Shown here in pieces: positions 7,180 to 15,950 of a DNA stretch of 30,804 nt. The notes beneath the pieces are model-generated. The model ran no database searches. It saw nothing but the letters and a program-made list of their open reading frames with translations, and was not told where the DNA came from. This stretch comes from Ferrimonas sp044433165 (lineage in GTDB: Bacteria > Pseudomonadota > Gammaproteobacteria > Enterobacterales > Shewanellaceae). Made by a program: the position numbers and the translations under genes. Position 1 is the first letter of the stretch; every line of letters starts with the position of its first letter. The stretch lies in NCBI GenBank assembly GCA_044433165.1, contig JAWXTX010000023.1, forward strand, positions 1 through 30,804. The letters run 5' to 3'.

Positions 7180-7569
7180 ATGAACGAAGTATTAATAATC
7201 ATCGCCGCACTCGTTGGTGGCGTTGGTGGCTTTCTCTTGGGCAAACGTCCTTGGTCAAACAGCCCAAATATCGAGCGTTTACAAGCAGAGCTCACTCAAG
7301 CGCGCTTCGATTTAGAACAACAACGTCTCGGGATCCATGATTATTTCACCCAATCAAAAGAACAACTGAATGCACTTACTGGCCAATTAGCTAAAATTCA
7401 AGCGCTGTGGCAGGAATCGGCACAAGAGCTCATAACCGATATTGAGCCAGAGAGCAGCACCAAAACTGCAGAGGCCGATGCCGCTACGGTTGAAACCGCA
7501 AGTGCCGATCAATCTCTGCCACCTAACGATTACGCTCAAGGCTCACACGGCATTATCAATAAGGCCTAA
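7180..7569 (+). CDS. zapG: envelope/division protein ZapG (YhcB, DUF1043)
   Basis: Inner-membrane protein linked in E. coli to the divisome, cell shape and envelope synthesis. The 129-aa protein has one N-terminal membrane helix with glycine-rich end (LIIIAALVGGVGGFLLGKR, residues 4-22) and a cytoplasmic coiled-coil carrying the family block YFTQSKEQLNALTGQLA. Its C-terminal tail is acidic and Ala/Thr-rich. The open frame extends 51 codons upstream, but the ATG at 7180, with AGGAG at 7170-7174, starts the known family sequence. It precedes degQ, as it does in many gammaproteobacteria. Confidence 0.92.
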   Translation: MNEVLIIIAALVGGVGGFLLGKRPWSNSPNIERLQAELTQARFDLEQQRLGIHDYFTQSKEQLNALTGQLAKIQALWQESAQELITDIEPESSTKTAEADAATVETASADQSLPPNDYAQGSHGIINKA

Positions 7570-7592
7570 GCTGTTGACTAACCACTAAGGCG

Positions 7593-7620
7593 GGAACTTT
7601 TGGTATGACTGCGGGGTCTG
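7593..7620 (+). promoter_or_regulatory. sigma-E promoter of degQ
   Basis: GGAACTT (7593-7599) is the exact sigma-E -35 consensus. A 17-base spacer leads to TCTG (7617-7620), within GGTCTG as in the E. coli rpoH P3 sigma-E promoter. It lies 40 bases before the degQ ATG. This places degQ in the sigma-E envelope-stress regulon. Confidence 0.8.
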
Positions 7621-7659
7621 CTACCTAGATAGACAACATCTGTAGGAGAACGCGCTCGC

Positions 7660-9021
7660 ATGAATAAAAAATCATCCGTACTGATCACCGCCTTATTTTC
7701 TTTTGGTTTGACCGCGGCGCTTCCTGCCCTTGCAGCTTGGCCAACAAGCGTAAATAACCAGCCACTCCCCAGTTTAGCGCCCATGATTGAGCGGATCTCA
7801 CCAGCAGTAGTCTCTGTTTCGGTTGAAGGCACTCAATCCAACCGCAGCGCCATCCCGGAACAATTTCGTTACTTCTTTGGCCACCCCAGCCAAGAACGTG
7901 AACGGCCGTTTCGCAGTTTGGGCTCGGGTGTGATTATTAATGCGGATAAAGGGCACATTATTACTAATCACCATGTTATTGATAATGCTGATAAAATTAT
8001 CATTAACTTGAGTGATGGACGAGAATTTGAAGCGGAACGCATCGGTTCTGATCCCGCGACCGATGTCGCAGTATTAAAAATCAATGCCGACAAACTGGTG
8101 GCCATTCGCATGGCGGATTCCGATGCTCTGAAAGTGGGTGATTTTACTGTCGCTATTGGCAATCCATTCGGGCTTGGCCAAACCGTCACCTCTGGCATTG
8201 TGAGTGCGCTCTCTCGAGGGCTTGATAATCAAGGCTATCAAGATTTTATTCAAACCGATGCCGCCATCAATTCCGGCAATTCGGGCGGCGCTCTTATCAA
8301 CCTAGAAGGTGAATTGATCGGCATTAATACCGCGATTATTGCACCCGGTGGCGGCAATGTGGGCATTGGCTTCGCCATTCCAGTGAACATGGTGCAAAAC
8401 CTCACCCAACAAATTTTAGAATTTGGCGAAGTACGCCGAGGGGTATTGGGGATCATCGGTGGTGAGCTAACCAATGAGACCGCTCAATTGTTTGGTTTAG
8501 ATACGAAGCATGGTGCTTATATTAGCCAAGTCGTGCCCGACTCTGCCGCAGCCAGTGCGGGATTACAAGCTGGCGATATCATCACCAAGCTTAACGGGAA
8601 AAAAATACAAACATTCCAAGAGCTGCGTACCAAAGTGGCTACCATGGGAGCTGGAGCCAAAATTGCCTTAACGTTCAGTCGTGATGGCAAATCTAAAGAG
8701 GTCACCGTCGTATTAAAAGAAGCGCCAGGCGAGAACGTACAAGCGTCGGTAATTCACCCCTCATTGGAGGGCGCAAAACTGTCCAGCTTCAATAAGCAAG
8801 GTGTGCGAGGCGTAAAGGTAACGGAAGTGGCAGAACGCTCACGCGCAGCCCAACAAGGGTTGATGAGTGGAGATAGGATTGCCGCCATCAGCTTAATGAA
8901 CCGAAATCGTATTGAAGTTAAAGATCTCAATCAGTTACGACAATTACTCAGTGATTATAACGGTGCCTTTGCCGCCACCATTGAGCGAGAAGGGAACACC
9001 ATGATGGTGATCCTGCGCTAA
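7660..9021 (+). CDS. degQ: periplasmic serine protease/chaperone DegQ (HtrA family)
   Basis: Degrades or refolds damaged periplasmic proteins. The 453-aa protein has a Sec signal peptide (1-26, ALA cleavage site), a trypsin-like domain with triad His105 (TNHHV), Asp135 (DPATDVAVLK) and Ser208 (GNSGG), then two PDZ domains (about 260-345 and 365-450). Two PDZ domains separate it from DegS. DegP is the alternative, but the short loop after the first strands and the position beside degS favour DegQ. The ribosome site AGGAG lies 11 bases upstream, somewhat far. It is driven by a sigma-E-type promoter and followed by its own terminator. Confidence 0.94.
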   Translation: MNKKSSVLITALFSFGLTAALPALAAWPTSVNNQPLPSLAPMIERISPAVVSVSVEGTQSNRSAIPEQFRYFFGHPSQERERPFRSLGSGVIINADKGHIITNHHVIDNADKIIINLSDGREFEAERIGSDPATDVAVLKINADKLVAIRMADSDALKVGDFTVAIGNPFGLGQTVTSGIVSALSRGLDNQGYQDFIQTDAAINSGNSGGALINLEGELIGINTAIIAPGGGNVGIGFAIPVNMVQNLTQQILEFGEVRRGVLGIIGGELTNETAQLFGLDTKHGAYISQVVPDSAAASAGLQAGDIITKLNGKKIQTFQELRTKVATMGAGAKIALTFSRDGKSKEVTVVLKEAPGENVQASVIHPSLEGAKLSSFNKQGVRGVKVTEVAERSRAAQQGLMSGDRIAAISLMNRNRIEVKDLNQLRQLLSDYNGAFAATIEREGNTMMVILR

Positions 9022-9041
9022 CTTCATCCGATTACTTCAAT

Positions 9042-9065
9042 AAAGACGGCCTCGGCCGTCTTTTT
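9042..9065 (+). terminator. Rho-independent terminator of degQ
   Basis: AAAGACGG/CCGTCTTT stem with a short GC-rich loop followed by a T-run, 20 bases past the degQ stop. It separates degQ from degS transcriptionally. Confidence 0.88.
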
Positions 9066-9118
9066 GTTGATGGATCATTAAGTTAGGATGATGCCAATTC
9101 CTTTATTGAGACTCTTTC

Positions 9119-10174
9119 ATGGCGCTATTACGCTACTTGTTAAAGCCCATATTCGCCGGTTTAAGCATTGCCGCGATCGTTATTATATTGGACCCTGAAT
9201 TACGTCAGCGCCTACCACAGTTCACGCCTTACCTGAGCCAAGTGGAACGCAACAGCTTCGCCGCTGCTGTCCGCCGAGCGGCCCCTGCCGTTGTCAACGT
9301 ATACTCCCATCGTCAAGGCGGCGGCCATTACAATCAACTGCTCCCCCAAGGTCTAGGCAGTGGTATTATTATGCGCGATGATGGCTACATCTTAACGAAC
9401 TATCACGTTATCCATCAGGCTGATCAGATCTCGGTTGCTTTACAAGATGGTCGAATTGCCGAAGCGCAGCTCATCGGCATTGATCCTTTCACTGATTTGG
9501 CGGTGATGAAAATTCATCTTGATGATCTACCAGTGATCCCATTAGACATGAATCGTCAAGTACAAGTTGGCGATGCGGTATTAGCCATTGGCAATCCTTA
9601 TGATTTAGGTCAAACCATCACACAAGGGATCATCAGTGCCACCGGTCGCAATGGTTTAAGTACTAATGTTCAAGAATTTATTCAAACCGATGCTGCCATT
9701 AATCAAGGCAATTCTGGTGGGGCTTTAGTGGATGCAGATGGTCGTTTAGTTGGGGTAAATACAGCAAATTATCAGCAACTTGGAGATGCGGGTGTCGGTT
9801 TAAACTTTGCCATTCCAATTGAGCTGGCTCACACCATTATGACCACCTTAATTCGCGATGGACGGGTGATCCGCGGCCACTTAGGAATTGTGGGCGTGGC
9901 TGTTAATGAGAGCATTGCGCGACAATTGCGCTTACCTGCCCCAAAAGGCATTTTTGTTAGTGATTTAGATGAACAAGGCCCTGCCAGCAAAGCAGGGCTA
10001 CAAGCCGGCGACGTATTAATTGCCATCAACGATGAAACCATCACCGGTAATGCCATGCTCATGGACACCATTGCAGAAACGCCACCGGGTACTGAAATTA
10101 ATGTACAGCTGATTCGTCAAGGTCGTTATTATCAGTTACCAGTGACGGTCAGTGAACGGCCAGCGCTGCGTTAA
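9119..10174 (+). CDS. degS: sigma-E-activating site-1 protease DegS
   Basis: Membrane-anchored HtrA protease that senses misfolded outer-membrane porins through its PDZ domain and makes the first cut in anti-sigma factor RseA. The 351-aa protein has an uncleaved N-terminal anchor (about residues 5-24), triad His96 (TNYHV), Asp126 (DPFTDLAVMK) and Ser199 (GNSGG), and a single PDZ domain (about 255-340). The numbering nearly equals E. coli DegS (His96, Asp126, Ser201). The ribosome site is weak (TTGAG). It is separated from degQ by a terminator, so it is probably expressed on its own. Confidence 0.95.
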   Translation: MALLRYLLKPIFAGLSIAAIVIILDPELRQRLPQFTPYLSQVERNSFAAAVRRAAPAVVNVYSHRQGGGHYNQLLPQGLGSGIIMRDDGYILTNYHVIHQADQISVALQDGRIAEAQLIGIDPFTDLAVMKIHLDDLPVIPLDMNRQVQVGDAVLAIGNPYDLGQTITQGIISATGRNGLSTNVQEFIQTDAAINQGNSGGALVDADGRLVGVNTANYQQLGDAGVGLNFAIPIELAHTIMTTLIRDGRVIRGHLGIVGVAVNESIARQLRLPAPKGIFVSDLDEQGPASKAGLQAGDVLIAINDETITGNAMLMDTIAETPPGTEINVQLIRQGRYYQLPVTVSERPALR

Positions 10175-10197
10175 CACGCCAAGGTACAGGCCGCTAG

Positions 10198-10237
10198 CCA
10201 TAAAAAAGAGAAACCCATGAGCTTCTCTTTTTTATGG
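10198..10237. terminator. bidirectional terminator between degS and murA
   Basis: A perfect 15-bp inverted repeat (10198-10212 with 10223-10237) has an A-run and a T-run built into its arms, so it can end both the degS and the convergent murA transcripts. Confidence 0.9.
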
Positions 10238-10261
10238 TATTTCACTTAAACAAGGGGGGCG

Positions 10262-11521
10262 TTATTGGATGCGCACAACATTGGCGCCAAGACCAGCCAA
10301 TTTATGCTCAATTTGCTCATAACCACGGTCTAAGTGATAAATGCGATCAACCACTGTGGTACCAGATGCCACTAAGCCAGCAATCACTAAACAGGCCGAA
10401 GCACGTAGATCCGTTGCCATCACTTGCGCGCCCTGCAAGCCTTCCTGCCCCTCAATAATGCAAGTGTGCCCTTCCAGTTCCATGTTCGCGCCCATACGCT
10501 GTAACTCAGGTACGTGCATAAAGCGATTTTCAAAGATGGTTTCCGTTACCGTAGCACGGCCGCAGGCTAACGCATTCAATGTACAAAACTGTGCTTGCAT
10601 ATCGGTTGGAAAGGCGGGATGAGGCGCCGTTTTAATTGACACTGCTTGGGGTTGCTGGCCTTGCATGTCCAAGCTTACCCAATCGTCACCCCGCTCAATG
10701 ATGGCACCCGCTTCTTCAAGCTTCAGTAACACCGGCTCTAATGTGGCTGGTGCAGCATTTAAACAGCGAACTCGCCCACGGGTGGCGGCCGCAGCAACCA
10801 AATAAGTGCCTGTTTCAATGCGATCCGGCATCACACTGTAATCGGTGCCTACTAGACGCTCCACCCCTTCAATGCGGATGACATCACTGCCCGCCCCGCT
10901 GATCTTAGCGCCCATGGCGTTTAAGAAGTTCGCCAAGTCGATGATCTCAGGCTCACGTGCGGCGTTTTCAATGTAGGTTACGCCATCGGCCAGCGCAGCA
11001 GCGGCCATTAAGTTCTCGGTGCCCGTTACTGAAACCACATCCATCAAAATGGTCGCGCCGGTTAAGCGCCCTTGCGCTCTTGCTTTGATGTAGCCTTCTT
11101 CCACAATGACGTCTGCCCCCATCGCCTGCAAACCTTGAATGTGCAAGTTAACCGGACGAGCACCGATGGCACAACCGCCAGGTAACGACACATCAGCATG
11201 ACCGTATTTGGCCGCCAAAGGGCCTAATAACATGATGGATGCCCGCATGGTTTTTACCAAGTCGTAGGCGGCTACAAAGTGGTTAATTGGAGCTGGGTTA
11301 ATCGTCAGTACGCCCTCTTCAAGATCGCTGACTTCTGCGCCAAGCTGACGCAATAACGCAATGGTGGTATTCACATCGCGTAGAGCTGGTACGTTGCGTA
11401 ACGTCACGGTATTTTGTGAGAGCACTGCCGCCATTAAAATCGGCAGTGCAGCATTTTTGGCGCCAGAGATAACAACGTCTCCAGACAGTGGGCCAGCGGC
11501 CCGAACTTGCAATTTATCCAA
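10262..11521 (-). CDS. murA: UDP-N-acetylglucosamine 1-carboxyvinyltransferase MurA
   Basis: Transfers enolpyruvate from PEP to UDP-GlcNAc, the first committed step of peptidoglycan synthesis. The 419-aa protein equals E. coli MurA in length. It keeps Lys22 in SGAKNAALP, the catalytic cysteine (Cys117, in LPGGCAIGARPVNLHI) and the RIETGTYL and FPTDMQAQF motifs. Cysteine rather than aspartate at that site predicts sensitivity to fosfomycin at the target level. It follows ibaG by 18 bases and is the last gene of the mla-ibaG-murA unit. Confidence 0.98.
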   Translation of the reverse strand: MDKLQVRAAGPLSGDVVISGAKNAALPILMAAVLSQNTVTLRNVPALRDVNTTIALLRQLGAEVSDLEEGVLTINPAPINHFVAAYDLVKTMRASIMLLGPLAAKYGHADVSLPGGCAIGARPVNLHIQGLQAMGADVIVEEGYIKARAQGRLTGATILMDVVSVTGTENLMAAAALADGVTYIENAAREPEIIDLANFLNAMGAKISGAGSDVIRIEGVERLVGTDYSVMPDRIETGTYLVAAAATRGRVRCLNAAPATLEPVLLKLEEAGAIIERGDDWVSLDMQGQQPQAVSIKTAPHPAFPTDMQAQFCTLNALACGRATVTETIFENRFMHVPELQRMGANMELEGHTCIIEGQEGLQGAQVMATDLRASACLVIAGLVASGTTVVDRIYHLDRGYEQIEHKLAGLGANVVRIQ

Positions 11522-11539
11522 CTGAATCTCCGTCAGCGC

Positions 11540-11788
11540 CTAATTGAAGAGTTTTTCCCGCTGCCATTCGGCTGCAGTAAAAGCTTTAATGGTTAAGGCA
11601 TGCAATGTGCCATCGGTTATTTTATCCATCAACGGCGCGTAAATGGCCTGTTGACGTTTTACTTTAGAGAGCCCTTCAAAAGCTTCCCCTACCGCCACAA
11701 TATGGTAATGAGAGCCTTCAGCACTCACTTTTAATTCACTTAACACTAGCGCTTGCTGTAAGCGTTGTTCAATGTCGTTCAGCTCCAT
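11540..11788 (-). CDS. ibaG: BolA-family iron-sulfur/acid-stress protein IbaG
   Basis: Small BolA-like protein (82 aa; E. coli IbaG 84) that works with monothiol glutaredoxin Grx4 in iron-sulfur handling and acid stress. The class II BolA fold is seen in GSHYHIVAVGEAFEGLSKVKRQQAIY, with the histidines expected for cluster binding, and the terminal HALTIKAFTAAEW. It sits between mlaB and murA as in E. coli, with gaps of 11 and 18 bases. Confidence 0.93.
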   Translation of the reverse strand: MELNDIEQRLQQALVLSELKVSAEGSHYHIVAVGEAFEGLSKVKRQQAIYAPLMDKITDGTLHALTIKAFTAAEWQREKLFN

Positions 11789-11799
11789 GGCTGATCCTC

Positions 11800-12108
11800 C
11801 TAACTTTCAGTTCGCACGGTTAAGCGCTGCTGATTCAAACTTAAATCATACAACGTCATTAATTGCTTTAACCGCTGGGGGCAATCACGCCATTGCACGC
11901 TCCCCCCAGCATGACGCTGCTGCGCTTCAATTTCGATTAACCAAGCCAAACCTGCACTGTCAATGTGTTCGACATCCGCCAGCATTAAGATCAGGGTTTC
12001 ACGGCTAAACCACTGGTTTGGTAACGGCCAATGCAACGTAACAGACTCGGCGGTTAAGGCACCTGTAATGCGCAGCGTCTGTTCACCCAATTCAACCGTG
12101 AGGCTCAT
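11800..12108 (-). CDS. mlaB: STAS-domain subunit MlaB of the phospholipid transporter
   Basis: Cytoplasmic STAS protein that binds the MlaF ATPase and stabilises the MlaFEDB complex. The 102-aa protein shows the STAS core, with ADVEHIDSAGLAWLIEI at about residues 44-60. The residue after the Asp is serine where E. coli has threonine, both hydroxylated. Its ATG overlaps the mlaC stop by four bases. Confidence 0.9.
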   Translation of the reverse strand: MSLTVELGEQTLRITGALTAESVTLHWPLPNQWFSRETLILMLADVEHIDSAGLAWLIEIEAQQRHAGGSVQWRDCPQRLKQLMTLYDLSLNQQRLTVRTES

Positions 12109-12743
12109 GAGGCGTCGCCACCAGCCAATACTTGTTGATTACGTTCTTCAAGCATGCGGATTACGGCATCCAAACCACGTTGGCGAATTAAACCTGCAAA
12201 CTCACTTTCTTTGGCCGCTAAGATACTGGCACCTTCTGCTGCTAAATCGATGGCCTGCCATTGACCATTATTTTTATTGAGGCGCATCTTAAATTGCACT
12301 TCGATAGGCGGACGATTGCCTTCGACAAAGATCACTTTCACGCTAATGATGCTGCGATCGCCAACTGGACGAGAAGGTTCATAGGTAATGCTTTGATCAC
12401 TGTAAACTGAAAATGCCTGCGCAAAGGTAGTGATCATGTATTCACGAAAAGCATTGGTGAAGGCTTGTTTTTGCTCATCGGTCGCGCTGCGCAACGCAGT
12501 ACCCATCACTTTGTAGGCCGCATAAGTGCTGTTTACGTACGGCATTAAGTCGGTTTCAACGAGTGTACGCAGCACCAACGGATCAGCAGCAATGGCCTCT
12601 TGCTGATCTCGATAGTTGGTCAACAACTTATGCGCAACTTGTTCAATCATGACATAAGGATCGGTTTGATCGATGGTTTGAGCTTGAACGGTAGTGGTCA
12701 GCACAAGACCTAGCAGTAGGCTTTTGAAAAACGTGTTCAGCAT
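12105..12743 (-). CDS. mlaC: periplasmic phospholipid-binding protein MlaC
   Basis: Soluble shuttle that carries phospholipids across the periplasm between the outer-membrane MlaA complex and inner-membrane MlaFEDB. The 212-aa protein has a Sec signal peptide (1-21, ending VQA) and the MlaC/Ttg2D domain, with DPYVMIEQVAHKLL, FREYMITTFAQAF and the C-terminal LIRQRGLDAVIRML. It lies four bases after mlaD. Confidence 0.94.
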   Translation of the reverse strand: MLNTFFKSLLLGLVLTTTVQAQTIDQTDPYVMIEQVAHKLLTNYRDQQEAIAADPLVLRTLVETDLMPYVNSTYAAYKVMGTALRSATDEQKQAFTNAFREYMITTFAQAFSVYSDQSITYEPSRPVGDRSIISVKVIFVEGNRPPIEVQFKMRLNKNNGQWQAIDLAAEGASILAAKESEFAGLIRQRGLDAVIRMLEERNQQVLAGGDAS

Positions 12744-12747
12744 CGGA

Positions 12748-13221
12748 TTATTCTCCTTCTTTTGCGCTGTATAAAAATTGACTTATCAACTCTTCCAGCA
12801 CCATGGCACTGCGAGTGTCTTCCACGATGTCGCCATCTTGTAAAAATTCCTCATCGTCCATCGCAAATCCCGGTGTTAGACCGATATATTGCTCTCCTAA
12901 TAGCCCTGAGGTGAGGATCGAGAGGCTACTGGTATTCGGAAATTGGGCATACTTAGTATCGATGAGCAACGTGACTTTAGGCACCAATTGCGTTTGGTCC
13001 AATTCCACGGATGCCACTCGACCGATCACCACCCCTCCGACTTTAATCGGCGCTCGTGCTTTTAAACCACCGATGTTGTCAAAATACGCAGTTAATTGAT
13101 ATTGCTGGCTTTGCTGTCTTGGATCGATGTCCGCCACTTTAAAAACCAATACCACTAAAGCCAGGATCCCAGCCAATAAAAAGCCGCCTACGGCCAATTC
13201 AAGTTTTCTGGAGTTCATCAT
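12748..13221 (-). CDS. mlaD: MCE-domain phospholipid transporter subunit MlaD
   Basis: Forms the hexameric MCE ring over the MlaE permease and passes lipids to MlaC. The 157-aa protein has one N-terminal membrane helix (about 8-28) and an MCE domain (about 41-118) containing FDNIGGLKARAPIKVGGVVIG and the pore loop LLGEQYIGLTPG. Its C-terminal helical part is shorter than in the 183-aa E. coli protein. Two consecutive ATG codons are present; the first is taken. It abuts the mlaE stop directly. Confidence 0.95.
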   Translation of the reverse strand: MMNSRKLELAVGGFLLAGILALVVLVFKVADIDPRQQSQQYQLTAYFDNIGGLKARAPIKVGGVVIGRVASVELDQTQLVPKVTLLIDTKYAQFPNTSSLSILTSGLLGEQYIGLTPGFAMDDEEFLQDGDIVEDTRSAMVLEELISQFLYSAKEGE

Positions 13222-14001
13222 TTAACTTCCAAACATCCATGCAGTTAATACAAAATCGATGGCCAATACGGCCAACGAACTGTGTACAACGGTTTCGGTG
13301 GTGGCTTTGCTGATCCCTTCAGCGGTTGGTTCCGAGCTGTATCCTTTAAACAGCGCAATCCACATCACCACGAGTGCAAACACCAAGGCTTTGATGGTGC
13401 AATTTACAATATCTTGATGCCATTCTACGTTGGCGCTAAGAATTGACCAAAACGCCCCCGGATCAATGCCTTTCCATTCCACACCAACAAGGTGCCCCCC
13501 CCAAATGCCAACCGCACAAAACATAAATGTCAGCAATGGCATGGCAATAACGCCCGCCCAAAAACGCGGCGCCACAATTCGACGTAAAGGATCGACAGCC
13601 ATCATCTCCAATGAAGCCAATTGCTCTGTGGCTTTCATTAGGCCAATCTCAGCAGCAACTGCCGAGCCTGCGCGACCAGCAAACAAGAGTGCTGTTACCA
13701 CAGGCCCTAGCTCCCGTAGCAACGACAACGCCACCATCGGCCCTAAACTTTCTTCGGTGCCAAAGTCCACCAGAATAATGTAACCCTGCAACGCCAGCAC
13801 CATTCCAATAAACAGCCCTGAGACAAGGACAATCAGTAACGACAATACGCCCACTTGATACAGCTGCGTTACTAATAATGGCATCATTTGCCGCGGTTGC
13901 GGTTTCGCGACTAACGCGCCCACCAGCATGAGCATGGACTGACCCAAACGTTCAATCCAATTCAAGCCACCACGACCAAGCCGTGCGATTGAATTTATCA
14001 C
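13222..14001 (-). CDS. mlaE: phospholipid transporter permease MlaE
   Basis: Integral membrane permease of the MlaFEDB ABC transporter. The 259-aa protein (E. coli 260) has an N-terminal amphipathic segment and about five membrane helices. Diagnostic blocks are LLRELGPVVTALLFAGRAGSA, AEIGLMKATEQLASLEMMAVDP and the terminal SSLAVLAIDFVLTAWMFG. It starts with GTG, which overlaps the mlaF stop as GTGA. Confidence 0.95.
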   Translation of the reverse strand: MINSIARLGRGGLNWIERLGQSMLMLVGALVAKPQPRQMMPLLVTQLYQVGVLSLLIVLVSGLFIGMVLALQGYIILVDFGTEESLGPMVALSLLRELGPVVTALLFAGRAGSAVAAEIGLMKATEQLASLEMMAVDPLRRIVAPRFWAGVIAMPLLTFMFCAVGIWGGHLVGVEWKGIDPGAFWSILSANVEWHQDIVNCTIKALVFALVVMWIALFKGYSSEPTAEGISKATTETVVHSSLAVLAIDFVLTAWMFGS

Positions 14002-14807
14002 CTTAACAAAGACTCCAGGTAATCATTGGCAGGAAAGTGAAACTTCACCGGACCATCCGGTGCACCATCCAAAAACTGCTGTAATTGCTCACTGTCGAGC
14101 TGACGGATTTCATCCGGCGTGCCAGAGCCTATGACTTTACCATCGGCAATAACATAAACCTGATCGGCAATACTCAGCACTTCATCCACATCATGAGAAA
14201 CCACAACCGAGGTGAGCTGCAGCGCACTGCCAAGTTCGCGAATCAGTTTCACCACCACCCCCATCGAGATAGGATCTTGCCCAGCGAATGGCTCATCGTA
14301 CATCACTAAATCGGGTTCTAACGCAACCGCACGCGCTAAAGCCGCTCGACGTTGCATCCCACCTGAAAGTTCATTCGGCATTAAATGAGCGGCACCACGA
14401 AGCCCTACGGCTTCGAGCTTCAATAACACTAAACGTTCGATTAAAGGTGCGGGAAGCTGCGTATGTTGGCGTAAAGGAAATGCCACATTGTCAAATACCG
14501 ACATGTCGGTAAACAAAGCGCCAGACTGAAAGAGCATGCTCATACGACGGCGTAAACGGTAAAGCTCCGCTCGTGATAATTGATGCACATTTTGACCATC
14601 GAACAAGACTTGTCCGCGATCCGGCTGTAGTTGACCACCAATTAATTTTAATAAGGTGGTTTTGCCAATACCCGATGGCCCCATGATCGCCGTGGTTTTC
14701 CCTCTCGGGATGGTTAGGTTAAGATCGGAGTAGATCTGGCGGTCGCCACGGCTAAATTGAAGCCCTTGGATTTCGATCAATGCCGTCGATGAGTGTTGAT
14801 GTTCCAT
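13998..14807 (-). CDS. mlaF: phospholipid transporter ATPase MlaF
   Basis: ABC ATPase powering MlaFEDB. From the ATG at 14807 the protein is 269 aa, exactly the E. coli length. It has Walker A GPSGIGKT (43-50), signature LSGGMQRRAALARA, Walker B DLVMYDEP and switch VVSHD, plus the C-terminal extension FLDGAPDGPVKFHFPA that interacts with MlaB in E. coli. The frame is open further upstream to a TTG at 14849, but that adds unconserved residues. No Shine-Dalgarno sequence precedes 14807; a promoter-like element sits only seven bases upstream. First gene of the mla-ibaG-murA unit. Confidence 0.95.
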   Translation of the reverse strand: MEHQHSSTALIEIQGLQFSRGDRQIYSDLNLTIPRGKTTAIMGPSGIGKTTLLKLIGGQLQPDRGQVLFDGQNVHQLSRAELYRLRRRMSMLFQSGALFTDMSVFDNVAFPLRQHTQLPAPLIERLVLLKLEAVGLRGAAHLMPNELSGGMQRRAALARAVALEPDLVMYDEPFAGQDPISMGVVVKLIRELGSALQLTSVVVSHDVDEVLSIADQVYVIADGKVIGSGTPDEIRQLDSEQLQQFLDGAPDGPVKFHFPANDYLESLLR

Positions 14808-14814
14808 AGTGTGC

Positions 14815-14843
14815 TTTATAATAGGGTCGATAGACCTAGCCAA
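14815..14843 (-). promoter_or_regulatory. candidate promoter immediately before mlaF
   Basis: Minus strand TTGGCT (14838-14843), a 17-base spacer and TATAAA (14815-14820) resemble a sigma-70 promoter. The -10 ends seven bases before the mlaF ATG, so the predicted start falls on or next to the start codon, giving a leaderless or nearly leaderless mRNA. A promoter farther upstream is possible. Confidence 0.4.
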
Positions 14844-14958
14844 CGCCAAATAAGCGCCATAGTGTACGGTGCAAGAGGCGGCTTAACAATGGGCAACCCT
14901 TTCAATTTACACAAGGACAGGCGACAATAATCGCTCCCTCAATGCTGGTATAGCCTTT

Positions 14959-15915
14959 GTGATTTCACCCCTTATTTTCCTCAGTATTGGTCTTGGTTTG
15001 CTCATTTGGAGCGCCGACCGCTTTATTTTTGGCGCCGCAGCAATTGCCCGTAATTTCGGTATTGCGCCCATGCTCATCGGCCTCACCATTGTTTCAATCG
15101 GCTCATCCGCCCCCGAAGCAATGGTAGCCGCCAGTGCCGCCTTAGAAGGCAAGCTCGATACGGCCGTCGGTAACGTAATTGGCTCTAACATCACAAACAT
15201 TACCCTTATTCTTGGGGTCGCTGCCCTGCTCAAGCCCTTATTAGTCAGCTCTTCGACCCTGATAAAAGAGATGCCTCTCATGCTTGGGGGCACTTTACTG
15301 GCAGGCTACTTAATGCAAGATCTTAGCTTGTCCCGCTGGGATGGTCTGTTATTGCTGGCCGCATTTATCATGGTGATCGCGTTGTTAATCATCAACGCTT
15401 ACCGAACGCACGACGACAAACTCACCCAAGCCAGTGAAGAGGAAGTGCCCGACGATATCAGCACTCCACGTGCTTTACTGTGGCTGGTTATCGGTATGAT
15501 ATTACTGCCTTTAGCTGCAGAAATGATGGTCACAAATGCCGTGACCATTGCCCGTTATTTTGGGCTGTCGGATCTGGTCATCGGCTTAACGATTATTGCC
15601 GTTGGCACCAGTCTGCCTGAACTGGCGGCTTGCATCGCTGGCTTAAGTAAAGGCGAGGATGACTTGGTGATTGGCAACGTCGTTGGCTCAAACTTGTTTA
15701 ATATTTTAGCGGTATTGGCCGTGCCCGCGCTGCTGGCACCGGGCATGATCGATCCCGCCGCTGCCGGCAAAGATTTTGGCGTTATGTTGGCCACCAGTTT
15801 GGCACCACTGCTGATACTTTTACTCAAACGCAATCACACCATCGGCCGTATTGAAGGCGCGGTATTGTTGTTATGCTTTGTGATTTACCAAATCAGCTTA
15901 TTTTATTCATCTTGA
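14959..15915 (+). CDS. yrbG: calcium/sodium antiporter family protein YrbG
   Basis: Inner-membrane CaCA-family exchanger, related to NCX; the physiological ion in bacteria is not firmly known. The 318-aa protein has about ten membrane helices in two inverted halves. The alpha-repeats are TIVSIGSSAPEAMVA with GNVIGSNITNI in the first half and TIIAVGTSLPELAA with GNVVGSNLFNI in the second, including the ion-binding Glu and Asn positions. The start is GTG with a weak ribosome site; the nearby ATG at 14942 is out of frame and soon stopped. It diverges from mlaF and precedes kdsD, as in E. coli. Confidence 0.92.
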   Translation: MISPLIFLSIGLGLLIWSADRFIFGAAAIARNFGIAPMLIGLTIVSIGSSAPEAMVAASAALEGKLDTAVGNVIGSNITNITLILGVAALLKPLLVSSSTLIKEMPLMLGGTLLAGYLMQDLSLSRWDGLLLLAAFIMVIALLIINAYRTHDDKLTQASEEEVPDDISTPRALLWLVIGMILLPLAAEMMVTNAVTIARYFGLSDLVIGLTIIAVGTSLPELAACIAGLSKGEDDLVIGNVVGSNLFNILAVLAVPALLAPGMIDPAAAGKDFGVMLATSLAPLLILLLKRNHTIGRIEGAVLLLCFVIYQISLFYSS

Positions 15916-15950
15916 TGCTATAGCCCACGTTATTTCCACTGGAACTGTAT

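Noticed and set aside
14807..14849. TTG start for mlaF at 14849
   Set aside because: It adds 14 unconserved residues without a ribosome site; the ATG at 14807 gives exactly the family length.
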